Origin: Caulochytrium protostelioides
Lineage: Eukaryota; Chytridiomycota; Caulochytriomycetes; Caulochytriales; Caulochytriaceae
Assembly (NCBI GenBank): GCA_003615045.1
Contig: ML014179.1
Coordinates: 1-64,000 of the forward strand
Length of the DNA: 64,000 bases
Reading direction: 5' to 3'
Shown here: positions 19,451 to 29,325 of the stretch, in pieces
Layout of the letters: each line of letters starts with the position of its first letter
Position numbering within the stretch: the stretch's first letter is position 1
Position numbers and translations under genes: made by a program
Notes under the pieces: model-generated
Seen by the model: only the letters and a program-made list of their open reading frames with translations
The model's database searches: none
What the model was told of the DNA's origin: nothing

Positions 19451-20437
19451 ATGCCGCGCGACCCCGACCGCGCTCACGCCGTCGCCGCCGCGGCCGCGGC
19501 TGCCGCCTCCGACCACGGCAGCGACACCGTCCACATCCATCACGGCGACCTGAACAGCGACGTCCACGACGACGACGCGATCGCCCTCTCGGCCGGGTCG
19601 GCGCCCACGCCCACGACGCCGCTGTCGGCGGCCGACGCACCGCGGCCCACGCGCGCCCAGCATGCCGGCGAGACCGTCGCCCGCGCCCTCGGCCTTGCGC
19701 CGCACGATCCCGCCGCCGCCGTCGCCCCGGGCGCCGCGCCGCGGACCGACCCCGCCGCCGCGCCGCGGACCGGCGGCACGCTCGTCGCCGCGCCGCGGCA
19801 GGAGGAGCCCTCCCTCTGGGAGCTGCTCTCCAAAGCCTCGCGCTGGGGCAGTCCCGACACGACCGTCGCGATGCTGCTGATCAACTCGTTCGTGCTGCCC
19901 TTCTGCCAGGGGCTTCTGTACGGCCTCGGCGAGGGCGCCGCGCGGCTGCTCGTCGGCCACTATGTCGGCGTCGACGCCATCACCGCGCTCGGTGGCGCGG
20001 TCTACTACGACCCCCGGCAGCAGCGCGGAATTCCGCGTGGATCCGCCGCCGCCGCCGCCGCCATGGCGTCGCCGCCGTCCACGACGGCCGACGCTGGCGC
20101 GCCGCAGCAGCAGCGGGCCCTCGTTCCTGCGTCGTGGCAGCGCGGCGCCGGCTCCGCGTGGTCAACGACAAAGGACTGGGCGGTCGCGGCCATCACGCCG
20201 GCATCGTGGCAGCGCGGGGCAGGCTCGGCGTGGGCAACGACCAAGCACTGGGCCTCGACGGCGCTCACGTATCGTCCATGGGCCGCCGACGCCGACGCTG
20301 GCGCGCTGATCGCCTCCCCGTCGACGCCGCCTGCCCCGTCGCCATCGTGGACCGATGCGGCGCGGAAGGGGTGGCACACGGCGTGGCGATCCTGCCTAGG
20401 CTCGTCGCCCCACCCGACGGAATCTTCGACATCTTGA
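19451..20437 (+). CDS. Mim1-like mitochondrial outer-membrane import factor
   Basis: The 328-residue protein starts at an ATG in a good context (gccaccATG). A long Ala/Pro/Asp/His-rich N-terminus leads to one membrane segment, LINSFVLPFCQGLLYGLGEG (about residues 145-164). This matches the Mim1 signature of yeast (NLLLPF.NG..LGFGE), including the Gly-rich helix-packing motif. Mim1 inserts alpha-helical proteins such as Tom20 and Tom70 into the mitochondrial outer membrane. After the helix, a 24-residue unit (PASWQRGAGSAWSTTKDWA) is present twice in tandem. The family is usually much shorter (about 110 residues in yeast); the extra length is low-complexity. The call depends on one short motif. 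It converges on the next gene with about 100 bp between stops. Confidence 0.6.
   Translation: MPRDPDRAHAVAAAAAAAASDHGSDTVHIHHGDLNSDVHDDDAIALSAGSAPTPTTPLSAADAPRPTRAQHAGETVARALGLAPHDPAAAVAPGAAPRTDPAAAPRTGGTLVAAPRQEEPSLWELLSKASRWGSPDTTVAMLLINSFVLPFCQGLLYGLGEGAARLLVGHYVGVDAITALGGAVYYDPRQQRGIPRGSAAAAAAMASPPSTTADAGAPQQQRALVPASWQRGAGSAWSTTKDWAVAAITPASWQRGAGSAWATTKHWASTALTYRPWAADADAGALIASPSTPPAPSPSWTDAARKGWHTAWRSCLGSSPHPTESSTS
20126..20269 (+). repeat. 72-bp tandem duplication in the Mim1-like gene
   Basis: The block around tcgtggcagcgcgg is present at 20132 and again at 20204, a 72-bp (24-codon) period. It encodes PASWQRGAGSAW twice with a few substitutions. Confidence 0.85.
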
Positions 20438-20538
20438 ACCAATCGTCGCTGACGCCGATGCATCACCGTATGAGCCACAGATTCATAAGAACAGTATCAC
20501 TGTGAAAACAGCTAGGAACTACAGGTGATGGGCGCGTG

Positions 20539-22854
20539 CTAGGGCCCGAGGAATGCCGCAATACTGTCGCACAGCGAGCACTGCTGGTTCTCGGCGGTCC
20601 AGCAGGACGACCAGCGGCCCGACTCGCCGCGCGGGAGGCCCCCGACGCCGTCCCCGGCGCCATGGGCCAGATCGATGCCGCCGGCACTGGGCTTCGCGGG
20701 CATCCGGTGCGCGGGCGCCGCCGCGCGCGTCGACGGCAGCACGAACCGTCCGTTCTGCCGCCAGATCGGCGTCAGGTCCCGCGCGCCGGCGCTGCGTGCG
20801 CGCCGCCGGCCGTCGGGACTCATCGCGCGGCGGTCGCCGATGACCGTCGCCGGGTCGACGCCGCCACCGTCGTCGTCGTCGTCATACGCGCCGTCCTGCG
20901 ACTGGGTCGGCAGCGGCGCCCAGGCGTCATCTAGCGCGGCCGCGGTGGCGGTGGCGTCGAGCTGCATGGCGGTGAGGGAGGTGGCGGACGGCAAGCCGGC
21001 CGAGGGCCAGCGGAGGTCGCGGCCAGAAGAGGGACCGGAGGACCGGCGGCCGGCCGCGAGGGCGGCGAGCGCGTCCGTATGACCGTCCGCGTCGGGGTCG
21101 CGGCTCCCGTGGCAGACGGGCGACACGGACCGGCCGCGCCACGGCGAGGCCGCATAGGCGCTGTCGGTCGGGCTGACGGGCATCCGCGCCCGCGCCGCCG
21201 CCGCCGACGCGGCCTCGCGCGGCGGCGGGGGCGGCGCGCGGTCCGTCGACGCATCCATCCACGCCGGGAACGCCGCGAGCGTCCGGATCCGCATGGACGC
21301 GAACGTCCGCCGCGGCTTGGGCGAGCGCGGCGTGCGAGCGAGCACGACTTCGCTGGCGGCGCGGCCGAGGCGGCCAGCAGGCATGAGTTCCGGCAGCGGG
21401 GCGGAGGCCGCCGGCGAGGGCGCCGGCGGCGGCGGCGAGGACGAGGGCGAGGGCGAGGGCGAGGGCGCCGCCGACGGCGCGATCGGGCGCACGGGACCAG
21501 CGTCGCGGATTCGGAGGGCGTGACCGTCCTCCGAATCTGAGGCGAGAAAGAACTGCGCGGCGACTGGCGACCGGCGGCCGCGGTCGGCCAAGCGCGGCAC
21601 GGACGCCGGCGCGGCGCCGGCGAGACTCACGGTGGACGCCGAGGGCGTCGTGGCGGGGGTCGTCTCGATCGGACGCGGCAGCCCCGCCGGCCTGCGCCGC
21701 GACGTGAACGAGAACCGCGCGAGCCACACCGCTTTCGTCGACGGCGTCGGCGCCGCGGGCGCCGCCGGCAGCGGGCCGTCGCTGTCCGCGTCGAGCCCGA
21801 ACGGGGCGTTCCGGCGCGTCGCCAGTTCAGCGGCTTCGATGGTCTGCGCGCGCCGGCGCAGACGGCGCGGCAGGCGCGGCGCGCTCGGCTCGGTCGCCGT
21901 GCGCGCCGGCGGCGGCGCGGCCGGGGACGGCGGCCGCCGCGGCGGCCCCAGCGGCCACACGTCGAGCGTGTTGTCGGGCTCTAGATCGTCCGGAATCACG
22001 ATGGGCCCGCGCACGGCGGCGGCTTCGGCCGCAGCGGCGATCCACGCGGCGGCGCCGCTGGGGATTCGCGGGCGCGGCGGGACGGCGGGCGTCAGCGACA
22101 CGGCACGGGACCGGGCGGTCGCGACGGCCGCCGAGAGGCTGGTAGCCGAGCGCGCCATCCATGACGGCGACGGCGAGGCCGATGGCGGTGGCGAGGCCGA
22201 GAACGAGAACGACGCGACTTCCGACGGCGCAGGTGGTGACGATAACGACGATAACGACGACACCGACGATGCCGACGACGATGCCGACGTCGACCACGAC
22301 GACGACGCCGCCGCTGGCGGCGACCGCGGCCCGGGCGGGAGGATGGGCGCCGTCGGGAGGTCGGGCCTCGGCGGCGCGGTCGGCGGCGGCGCGAACGGAT
22401 CGAAGGGGAACGGCCACGTCGGGGACAGCGTGATCCGCGACGAGCGCGTGCTGACGGTCGATTCCGAAACGTCGTCGGGGGTGACGACGCCAAGGCCGGC
22501 CGCGGCCGCGGCCGCGGCGCGCTGCTCCTGGTGGATGAGGACCTGCTGGAGCTGACGCGCGGTGGCCGTCAGCGACGAGCGGCGCCGCGGCGGGCGCGGC
22601 CACACGAGAACCGGTTGTTGGGGCGGCGACGGCGTCGTGGCGGTCGCTGGTGGCGGGGTCGGCGCCGACGCGGGTCCCGTCGTGCGGGATGGAGTCGAGA
22701 TCAAGACAGCAGGCGTTGGCGGTTGTGACGGCGTCGCCGTCCCGTCGTCGCGGCGCGTCGCGGCGTCATCGTCAGAAGCCCAGGCGGTGGCCGTGGACGC
22801 CGCCGCCACCGCCCGGAGGCGGGATGGGTGGCGGGCGCGGCCGTCGAGGGGCAT
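20539..22854 (-). CDS. Large disordered Pro/Ala/Ser-rich protein, unknown function
   Basis: The 771-residue frame is open from an ATG at 22854. Composition is dominated by Pro, Ala, Ser and Arg, with acidic patches (DDDDDGGG) and many SP/TP sites (SPKPRR, TPRSPKPR), suggesting phospho-regulated disorder. Short ordered-looking pieces include RRSSLTATARQLQQVLIHQEQRAA (a likely helix) and AQFFLASDSEDGHALRIRD. The C-terminus carries four cysteines (SSCWTAENQQCSLCDSIAAF). No domain is recognised. Plus-strand frames here are also long, because the DNA has few AT-rich stops, so strand choice rests on frame length and the ATG. It could be overcalled. Confidence 0.5.
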   Translation of the reverse strand: MPLDGRARHPSRLRAVAAASTATAWASDDDAATRRDDGTATPSQPPTPAVLISTPSRTTGPASAPTPPPATATTPSPPQQPVLVWPRPPRRRSSLTATARQLQQVLIHQEQRAAAAAAAGLGVVTPDDVSESTVSTRSSRITLSPTWPFPFDPFAPPPTAPPRPDLPTAPILPPGPRSPPAAASSSWSTSASSSASSVSSLSSLSSPPAPSEVASFSFSASPPPSASPSPSWMARSATSLSAAVATARSRAVSLTPAVPPRPRIPSGAAAWIAAAAEAAAVRGPIVIPDDLEPDNTLDVWPLGPPRRPPSPAAPPPARTATEPSAPRLPRRLRRRAQTIEAAELATRRNAPFGLDADSDGPLPAAPAAPTPSTKAVWLARFSFTSRRRPAGLPRPIETTPATTPSASTVSLAGAAPASVPRLADRGRRSPVAAQFFLASDSEDGHALRIRDAGPVRPIAPSAAPSPSPSPSSSPPPPAPSPAASAPLPELMPAGRLGRAASEVVLARTPRSPKPRRTFASMRIRTLAAFPAWMDASTDRAPPPPPREAASAAAARARMPVSPTDSAYAASPWRGRSVSPVCHGSRDPDADGHTDALAALAAGRRSSGPSSGRDLRWPSAGLPSATSLTAMQLDATATAAALDDAWAPLPTQSQDGAYDDDDDGGGVDPATVIGDRRAMSPDGRRRARSAGARDLTPIWRQNGRFVLPSTRAAAPAHRMPAKPSAGGIDLAHGAGDGVGGLPRGESGRWSSCWTAENQQCSLCDSIAAFLGP

Positions 22855-23018
22855 CGGTGCCGGGGCCTAGGCGAGCGCAGCGAACCGCCGAGCGGGAGGA
22901 CGATAGCGAGCCGTGCGCGGGGTCCATCGAGATCGCAGCTGCGGCCTGCGGAACTACCGGCACGTGCGCGCCGGGAGCGGGAGGCCGCTGTCGGGGATCG
23001 GCGGCCGCCGCGATACCG

Positions 23019-23537
23019 TCAAGCAGAGGGGTCGATCACCAGAATCTCTGCGCGACCCGGCGCTCGTCGCAGGAACCCGAGATCACGCTGGAACGCGTCG
23101 TTGCAGAGCACGACCAGAACGCCGCGAGCCGAGCAGACGATCGAGGTGGGGCGATCGGCGCGGACATCCAGTCCCGGATCGGGCCGCGTCGGTAGCAGGA
23201 CGGCAGCCCGAGCAATGTTGGCGCGGCTGCGGCTGCGGCCAGGATGGCGTGCGCCGTCAGGGGCAGAGGCAGGAGGCCGCCGTCGGCACGCGGGAGGGGC
23301 GTCGCGTCGCCGGTCGTAGTAGGAACCGCAGCGACGGCGCAGGAGGAGCACCAGGAGCAACAGCAGCAGGAGCAGCACCAGGTGTTCACGTGACAGGCGT
23401 TGTGAAAGCGCGGTACGGAGGCGTCTCGCCTCGTCAATGCATCGAGCGAGTACAATGGCGTCGTGATAGCGTGCCAGGAGGACCAGTGGCGGGTGAATGG
23501 AGTCGCAGCAAAGCTTGTCAAACGCCTGCCCCTGCAC
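23019..23537 (-). CDS. Hypothetical protein with one Leu-rich helix
   Basis: The 172-residue frame begins at GTG, so the real start is unclear. It has a mixed helical N-terminus (YHDAIVLARCIDEARRLRTALSQRL), one strongly hydrophobic Leu run that could span a membrane, an Arg/Pro-rich middle, and a globular-looking end (GVLVVLCNDAFQRDLGFL). The N-terminus overlaps relic 3 on the other strand, so at least one of the two is not a functional gene. Confidence 0.25.
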   Translation of the reverse strand: MQGQAFDKLCCDSIHPPLVLLARYHDAIVLARCIDEARRLRTALSQRLSREHLVLLLLLLLLVLLLRRRCGSYYDRRRDAPPACRRRPPASAPDGARHPGRSRSRANIARAAVLLPTRPDPGLDVRADRPTSIVCSARGVLVVLCNDAFQRDLGFLRRAPGRAEILVIDPSA

Positions 23538-23657
23538 GCTGCCTTGAGCATCCGACGCTGCCTGGCTTCACCCTGGACGGTAAGGCCCGTCAACACAACA
23601 GCCATCGCTGATGCCGCTTCCCACGCCAGGGTCGATATCAACGCGATGAAGGCATAG
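23463..23657 (+). pseudogene. Decayed TnpB/Fanzor-like nuclease relic, copy 3 (C-terminal end)
   Basis: The frame reads AKLVKRLPLHAALSIRRCL at its core, aligning with copy 1 (GKLVNHNLSAALNIRRYL) and copy 2 (RDLNVALHIRRCL). In DNA, the core shared with copy 1 matches at 24 of 28 bases, and all four differences are transitions. The RuvC-III Asp and Asn are lost. No intact upstream part is seen. The relation among the three copies is better supported than the family name. Confidence 0.4.
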
Positions 23658-24511
23658 CGGGTCCATGCCATGCAACCTCATGAACCCTGGCGAGCCGCCT
23701 TCAGGCGGACCTGTGTCGCATATCGGAGTTTTCCTGGCAGATCGCCCCTTTCTTGTTGACGGTTCCTGCTTTTGCGTCCGCGTTGCCACCCGCCCGCCAC
23801 GCTTCACAACAAACAGGAAAAATCACACTAAAGAATGGCGCTTTGGTTGGTTCGTGCGCAACCGTGCTTGGACGCCGTGCCGGTGCCGACCGCAGCAGAA
23901 GCTAAGCGCTCTTAGCAACCTTTCGTCATTCAAGCAGATGCATCGGCCACCCCGGAACACCTCCGGCAGGATGAGCATTTCCTTCATGGGCAAGGAGACG
24001 CCCGGCGGCCAGACCACCAACGGCGGGAAGCGGGCCCGACCACGATACGATGGAAACCGGCAGCAAAGCAACCCCAAAAGCAGACGGAGGCAAGGTAGTC
24101 CAATTTGCCGCAGTCGCTGCAGCGGCTGCCCAGCGGTGGCCCACTTCGAAGAGGTCGGGGGCAAGACAGGTGGCAACCTCTAGTCGGGACTCTCCGGGTA
24201 CCCGATGATAGGGCACCCTGATGTTCGAGTTGTGTTGTCTCACCGGACAGTCTCTATATCCATTCTATAATCCTTCAAAGGAGGATATGGCAATGCCCAT
24301 ATGCCCATATGCCGCGCTCCCTGCGTCATCACCGGATGCGATCATTTCTCCATCTTGGCTGGCATTCTCATCACGAAGCCACCGATGCATGAGGGGAAGC
24401 ATCGCACGCCCCGCACCCATTCATCATTCTGCTGCAGCGAAGGCCATTCATCATCATGCCCAACATGAGCCGGATGGCGGGCCAGGCTCGAGAGTGCGCG
24501 GCATGCCGCAT

Positions 24512-27500
24512 TCAGCTGAGCCGGTGGGACAGCAGCGTCGCCTCCGTCGTGAGCGGCGGCGCCGGGACAATGCTCTGCGCCGCCGGCCACCGCGACCGGA
24601 TCGCCGCGACGACTTCCTCCACGAGACGGGTGCGCACGGCTTCCTGCGCCAGGACCTGCGCGTTGCCGGCGCTCGACCCGCTCCACTGCCACGCGGCGCG
24701 GCAGCTCCCCGAAGCCGGGGCTGAGGCCGGCGCGTCGGCGTCCGAGTGCGGGGGCACGGCGCGCAGACCGGGCGCCACGTGCGGCGGCACGCCGCGGAGG
24801 AAGACCTGCCAGCGCAGCAGCCGCGCCTGCCGCTTTGTCGCCGACGCCGCGGCCGGCAGCGGCGGCTGCCAGACCCACAGATCGAACTTGGGCAGCGACG
24901 GCGTGTGCGGCAGCGGCCCTACGAGGATGGCCGGCGGCGGGATCACAGCGCGCGCCAGCGCCGCGGCCATCTGCGCCTTCGAGGCCTTCCCGCCCAGCGC
25001 GGAGCCGCCGTCGGCGCCGCCGCCGTGGGCGCGGCCATGGGCCGCAACCGTCTTGGCGGCCGCGGCGGCGCTGGTCTCGGGCGTGCGCTGCAGCACGTGC
25101 GGGTCGGCGGACCAGACGACCAAGTACCGCTTGGCCTCCAGGGGCGCAGGCCCCGACGCGCCGCCCCGGGCCGACGGCCGCGGCCGCGAGACGAGCGCCA
25201 CGACAAAGACGGGGTACCGGGGGTTGCGGCAGTACGTGCCGAGCCGCGCCAGCAGCGACGCGTCGCCGCCCGCCGCCGACTCGGTTTCGGGGTCGAACAC
25301 GGCCTCCAGATAGCCGATGGCGGCGGGCTGCTTGTAACCGCGGCAGACCTGGCCCGGCGCGACGGCGTGCGCGGCGGCCACGGTCGCGGCGTGGCCAGGC
25401 GCCGCCGTCGGGTCGTGCCAGCCGCCGCCGCCGCCGCCGCCGCCGTCGGCGGGCGCGATCGAGATCCGCCGCCGCGCCGCGCCGTTCAGCGTCACCGTCG
25501 ACTGCCGCGCCGTCGCGGCCTCCGCCACCGTCCGCGCCGTTGTCGTCGTCAGCCGCGGCCGCGGCGTGCCGTCGTCCGAGCCCGTGGAGGACGCGTCGGA
25601 CGCGGCGTCGGCCGTCGGCCGCGCCGAGGGCGCTATGGACACGTGCGACGCCGTGCGGGTCGGGCGGTCGTTCCGCACCGACGCCGTCGGCGCGCCGCCG
25701 TAGACGGTGAGCGTGCCGGTCGGCGCCACCGAGGGCCGCGCGCCCGTCTCGAGGAGCGAGTGGCCGCCGAAGGTGGACAGCCGCGGCCGCGGCACGGCGC
25801 CGCTCGCGGCCGACGGGCGCTGCAGGGCCACGCCCTCGGGGTGCGTGGCGGTGCTCGGATTCGGCCGTGGCGACCGCAGAGGCACACTGGGGCACGTCGT
25901 GACAGGGAGGCCGCCGGAGGCGCCCGGCGTGCCGGCGCCGATGCCGCCGATGCCGCCGACGCCGCCGGTGCCGGCGTCCGTAGCGCCAAAGTCGGGGTCG
26001 ACTGGCGGCTCGGTCATGATGAGGTCGCCGTCAAAGAGGTTCGAGAGGGCCTGGCCCTTCAGCAGGAGATTGATGAGCGCGATCGTTGGTCGTCCCCACG
26101 AATCGAGCAACGTCGAGGTGCGGTCGTCGAGGTCTTCGTCCAGCAGCGTTGCGATGCCACGCGAGAGCGCCAACGAGACGAGCAGGTTGATACAGCCGTG
26201 GTTGGTGCGATGCGCATGCGACGGCACCTGCGAACCGGATGTCGACGAGGCGCTCGTGTCGAGGAACTGGTTGAGGTTCTGCAGAACAAACTGGGTGCAG
26301 TCATCGAGGGCCATGAACTCGTGGATCACCATATCTTCCAGCAGCGATGCTGCCGTTAGGCCAATGGCGGGGCTGGGCGGGATGGCGGCTTGCGAGCTGA
26401 TTCGACTGACTGGATGGATGCGCGCCGACAGCGTGCGCAGCGGTCGCGGTTTCGGCATGGACGCTGCCGCCGCACCTGATGATGATGATGATGATGCTGA
26501 TGCTGATGATGACGATGACGATGACGATGCGGATGCCGGGCGCGAGGATGATGTCGCCAGCGCACTTGCCGAAGGCGTATACACGGCAACAATGACTTTG
26601 CGGTGGCGCGTGCCGCCCGCCTGCCAGAGGATCTGCGTGATGGCGTCGGCGAGACAGCGCTCGAGCTCCCGCCCCGAGAGCGCGGACCACCCGTCGCGCA
26701 CGACGCCGGGGTTGTGGTAGGTGATGCGCTGCACGAGGTGGGCCTGCACGGCGGCAATGAACCCGGCGTGCGCGCCGTCGCCGGGCATCAGGCCGCCGCG
26801 GAGCTGCCGCGGGTCGCTGCTGCTGGTCGCGGCGGCGGCGGCGTCCGAGCTGGCAACAGGCGGGAGGGGCGGCGCCAACGCGAGGCCGGCGCCGAGCCAA
26901 TCGGCGGGCCACACGAGCCCCCGCGGCTGCGCGCCGAGCAAGAGCCGCGCGAGCTCCCAGAGCCGTGCGCCGACGGGCAGGCGCCGGCCGCGGGACCCGA
27001 TGGTGGCGCCGCCGTCGAGCGCGCGCGGCGGCGCCATCGCCTGGCCCATGCGCGCGTGCGGGCCAGCGAGCCCAGCCATCACGGCGTCCGCGTCGGCCAC
27101 CGTCGCGATCTGCGGGTCCGACGCGAGCGCTTCGTCGTCCGAATCCGTGTCCCACGCCGAGGCCGCGGCGACGGCGACGGCGGCGGGATCGCTCGGGCGA
27201 CGACACGACGCCGAGGCCGGACGGCGCGGCGCCGTCACGGCGGCGGCGGCGGCGGCGGCGGCGGACGGCGCACGGGCGCCCGCGGTGGCCGGCCGCGTCG
27301 CGCGTGGCGCGTAGGACGGCGTCGTAGGCAGCGATGGGACGGCCAAGGCGAGGGCGCTGGCAGGCGATGCCAGCGGCGTGGTGGCCAGCTCGATGGCGCG
27401 GGCCTGCGGCTGCGCTGCGGCGAGCGAGGTCTGCGCGGCATGCCACAGTGGATCTCGCCGGGGAGCCCCCGGGCCGGGGCTCGCGGACCCGCTGAGCGGA

Positions 27501-28135
27501 CGGACGGGCGTCCGCGGCTCGGCGGCCGTGGCGGCCAGGCGCGCGGGGGAGCCGTGGCCGTGGCCGTGGCAGGACACGGCGCCGGCACCGGCCGCGGCGC
27601 CGTCGGGCTCGGCGCCTGGCACGACGCCGGCCGCGGCGCCGTCGGGCCCAGCGACCATGAGTTGGTGGACGGCCGCCTCGAGCAGCGTGGGCCGCGTGGT
27701 CATGGCGGTCTTGCGGGCGGCGGCGGCCATCGCGGACGAGGCGACGTCGGCGGGCTGCGGGAGCGTCGGCGGCAGGGCGAGCATGGCGCGGTACGCGTGC
27801 TGGCACTGGATCTGGCGCGCGAGTTCCGTCCGCTGCTTGATGTGCCGCGGGCGGTGGGCATGCACGTGGCGGAGGAACCCGTCAAGCACGTCGTGGAACC
27901 CTTTGGTGACGAGGTAGTCCCGGATCAGCGACTGCGTGACCAGCTCGATATCCAGGTTCAACGGCGACACGAGCGAGCTGGTCGACGAGGTGGCGCTCGT
28001 CGCGCTGACGGCGCCCATGGCGCCCATGGCAGGCATCGCACTCGAGCCCGCGTCCGCTGCAAGACCGTCCTGGTAGAGGGAGCGTCGAGGCGGGCTCGTG
28101 GTCTGGATGGGCCGCGGCAGCCCCGACCGCGCCAT
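24512..28135 (-). CDS. MINDY4-like (FAM188 family) protein, probably catalytically inactive
   Basis: The 1207-residue protein has the MINDY4 layout. An N-terminal helical block (about residues 60-100, IELVTQSLIRDYLVTKGFHDVL) matches the start of MINDY4. A disordered region follows, then the MINDY peptidase domain in pieces: LVWPADWLGAGLAL, GAHAGFIAAVQAHLVQ, ELERCLADAITQILWQAGG, NHGCINLLVSLALSRGI, PTIALINLLLKGQALSNLFDGD, VCRGYKQPAAIGYLEAVFDPE and NPRYPVFVVAL. Active members have GGPCG before the helix IAAVQ; here the catalytic Cys position (residue 457) is Ala, and the His expected after the FPIWVV-like strand (near residue 985) is not seen. The Gln preceding the Cys also seems absent. MINDY enzymes cut Lys48-linked ubiquitin chains; this one would at most bind them. 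Large Ala/Pro/Ser inserts lengthen it beyond the human protein. The start is the ATG at 28135. Confidence 0.75.
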   Translation of the reverse strand: MARSGLPRPIQTTSPPRRSLYQDGLAADAGSSAMPAMGAMGAVSATSATSSTSSLVSPLNLDIELVTQSLIRDYLVTKGFHDVLDGFLRHVHAHRPRHIKQRTELARQIQCQHAYRAMLALPPTLPQPADVASSAMAAAARKTAMTTRPTLLEAAVHQLMVAGPDGAAAGVVPGAEPDGAAAGAGAVSCHGHGHGSPARLAATAAEPRTPVRPLSGSASPGPGAPRRDPLWHAAQTSLAAAQPQARAIELATTPLASPASALALAVPSLPTTPSYAPRATRPATAGARAPSAAAAAAAAVTAPRRPASASCRRPSDPAAVAVAAASAWDTDSDDEALASDPQIATVADADAVMAGLAGPHARMGQAMAPPRALDGGATIGSRGRRLPVGARLWELARLLLGAQPRGLVWPADWLGAGLALAPPLPPVASSDAAAAATSSSDPRQLRGGLMPGDGAHAGFIAAVQAHLVQRITYHNPGVVRDGWSALSGRELERCLADAITQILWQAGGTRHRKVIVAVYTPSASALATSSSRPASASSSSSSSSASASSSSSSGAAAASMPKPRPLRTLSARIHPVSRISSQAAIPPSPAIGLTAASLLEDMVIHEFMALDDCTQFVLQNLNQFLDTSASSTSGSQVPSHAHRTNHGCINLLVSLALSRGIATLLDEDLDDRTSTLLDSWGRPTIALINLLLKGQALSNLFDGDLIMTEPPVDPDFGATDAGTGGVGGIGGIGAGTPGASGGLPVTTCPSVPLRSPRPNPSTATHPEGVALQRPSAASGAVPRPRLSTFGGHSLLETGARPSVAPTGTLTVYGGAPTASVRNDRPTRTASHVSIAPSARPTADAASDASSTGSDDGTPRPRLTTTTARTVAEAATARQSTVTLNGAARRRISIAPADGGGGGGGGWHDPTAAPGHAATVAAAHAVAPGQVCRGYKQPAAIGYLEAVFDPETESAAGGDASLLARLGTYCRNPRYPVFVVALVSRPRPSARGGASGPAPLEAKRYLVVWSADPHVLQRTPETSAAAAAKTVAAHGRAHGGGADGGSALGGKASKAQMAAALARAVIPPPAILVGPLPHTPSLPKFDLWVWQPPLPAAASATKRQARLLRWQVFLRGVPPHVAPGLRAVPPHSDADAPASAPASGSCRAAWQWSGSSAGNAQVLAQEAVRTRLVEEVVAAIRSRWPAAQSIVPAPPLTTEATLLSHRLS

Positions 28136-29325
28136 GATGGCGGCGGCGCACGGTCACGTCGAAGCGCCGGTCGTGTGTTTTCGCTAGCCGGAGCCGGGCA
28201 GGGATCACGGCAGCGACGGCGACAGTCGTCGTGGTGGGAGACGGTCAAGTAGCACGATGCATGGTGGTGGGTTTTTTTAGATATCTGGATGGTATCCGGA
28301 AGGCCTTGGCATCCCCATGACCCTGCTACGTGGGGCATGGCGATGATCCATGCGGCCACCGTCTCAGGACGAGCGATTCCGACGTGATCCCTGATATGCC
28401 TCTCTTCGTCATGAGGAGGGGATGGGTCCGCCTAGGGGATGATACAAGGCCCTCGCCGAGAACTCCGCCGCGACGGGTGCGCCCTCGGATGCCGCGACGC
28501 CTCGCACGCGGCGGCTCCGTCTGCGTGCCGATCTGGGGGGCTAGCCGCGACTCTGTCTTCCGCCGTGGCCCATGGGCCCTCCGCGCTCGGCGCCTCACCC
28601 ACCGCTCCCAACAACACGGGTGAAGCGTTGGCGGCGGCGCCGCCAGGCCAAGACAAGCATGATACGATCGCTGTCGTCGTCGGCTGCGTTATCAGGATCT
28701 CGTCCTGGCTGGAGACGTATGAATCCGCGATCCGGGTCGCTGTTGCTTCGGGCCCGCGACCACGATCGGCAAGCGGCCGTGGCGTCGGCCGTGGCGTCGG
28801 CGTCGGCGTCGGTCCCCTTCGTGCCGGCCTTGTTGACGGCGCCGTGAAGGCGACCGCCGCAGGCATCCAGCGCAGCAGCCCGTGGCGCGGGCCTCGGGGT
28901 CCCGGACGAAGCCATGAAAGCGGCCGGCGCCGGCGGCTCCGCCACCACCGTGCCGGTGGTGCCCACGGGTCGTCCTAGGCAGGACTCGCAGGAGGGGGCC
29001 GCAGGACATCGGATCGTGGCGACGGCCCGAGCCCAGCGCAAAGCCGATCGGATCGACGGCGCCGTCACGGGTCCACCTGCGAGCAGCGATGATGCATCAA
29101 TATTCTCCCTCATGGATGATCTGGCGACATCGGCGACCGTCTCGTATCGTGCACCCTTGCGGGTTGGCGGGTTGCGCCTCGTCCGCTTCGCGTGGTGGGC
29201 GTCGCCGACCGACGGGTTCCATGGCCCCGCTGATCTCTGATCGAGCCGGCTGCTGATAGCGATCCTCCATCCGATTCTGATTCTGATTTGTCTTGCCCAC
29301 GCCACCGCCGTTGATAACAGCCCCC
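28136..29325. other. Divergent promoter region between MINDY4-like and CBS genes
   Basis: This 1.2-kb region separates two genes transcribed away from each other. Frames on both strands are short and of biased composition. A T-run near 28270 and AT-richer DNA close to the MINDY4-like start are seen. No gene is supported. Confidence 0.4.

Larger units (their letters stand above)
22855..24511. other. Region between the disordered protein and the MINDY4-like gene
   Basis: This 1.7-kb region holds relic 3 (plus strand), a possible small minus-strand ORF (23019-23537) and a minus-strand segment at 23.82-24.18 kb. The latter reads NDERLLRALSFCCGR, which recalls the D-E-(F/Y)-x-T-S-x-x-C-x-x-C zinc-finger entrance of TnpB/Fanzor, but it is degenerate and on the opposite strand to relic 3. 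Confidence 0.35.

Noticed and set aside
24342-25895. 517-codon minus-strand ORF inside the MINDY4-like gene
   Set aside because: It is a second frame of the same strand with Arg/Ala-rich translation. The MINDY4 motifs lie in the other frame.
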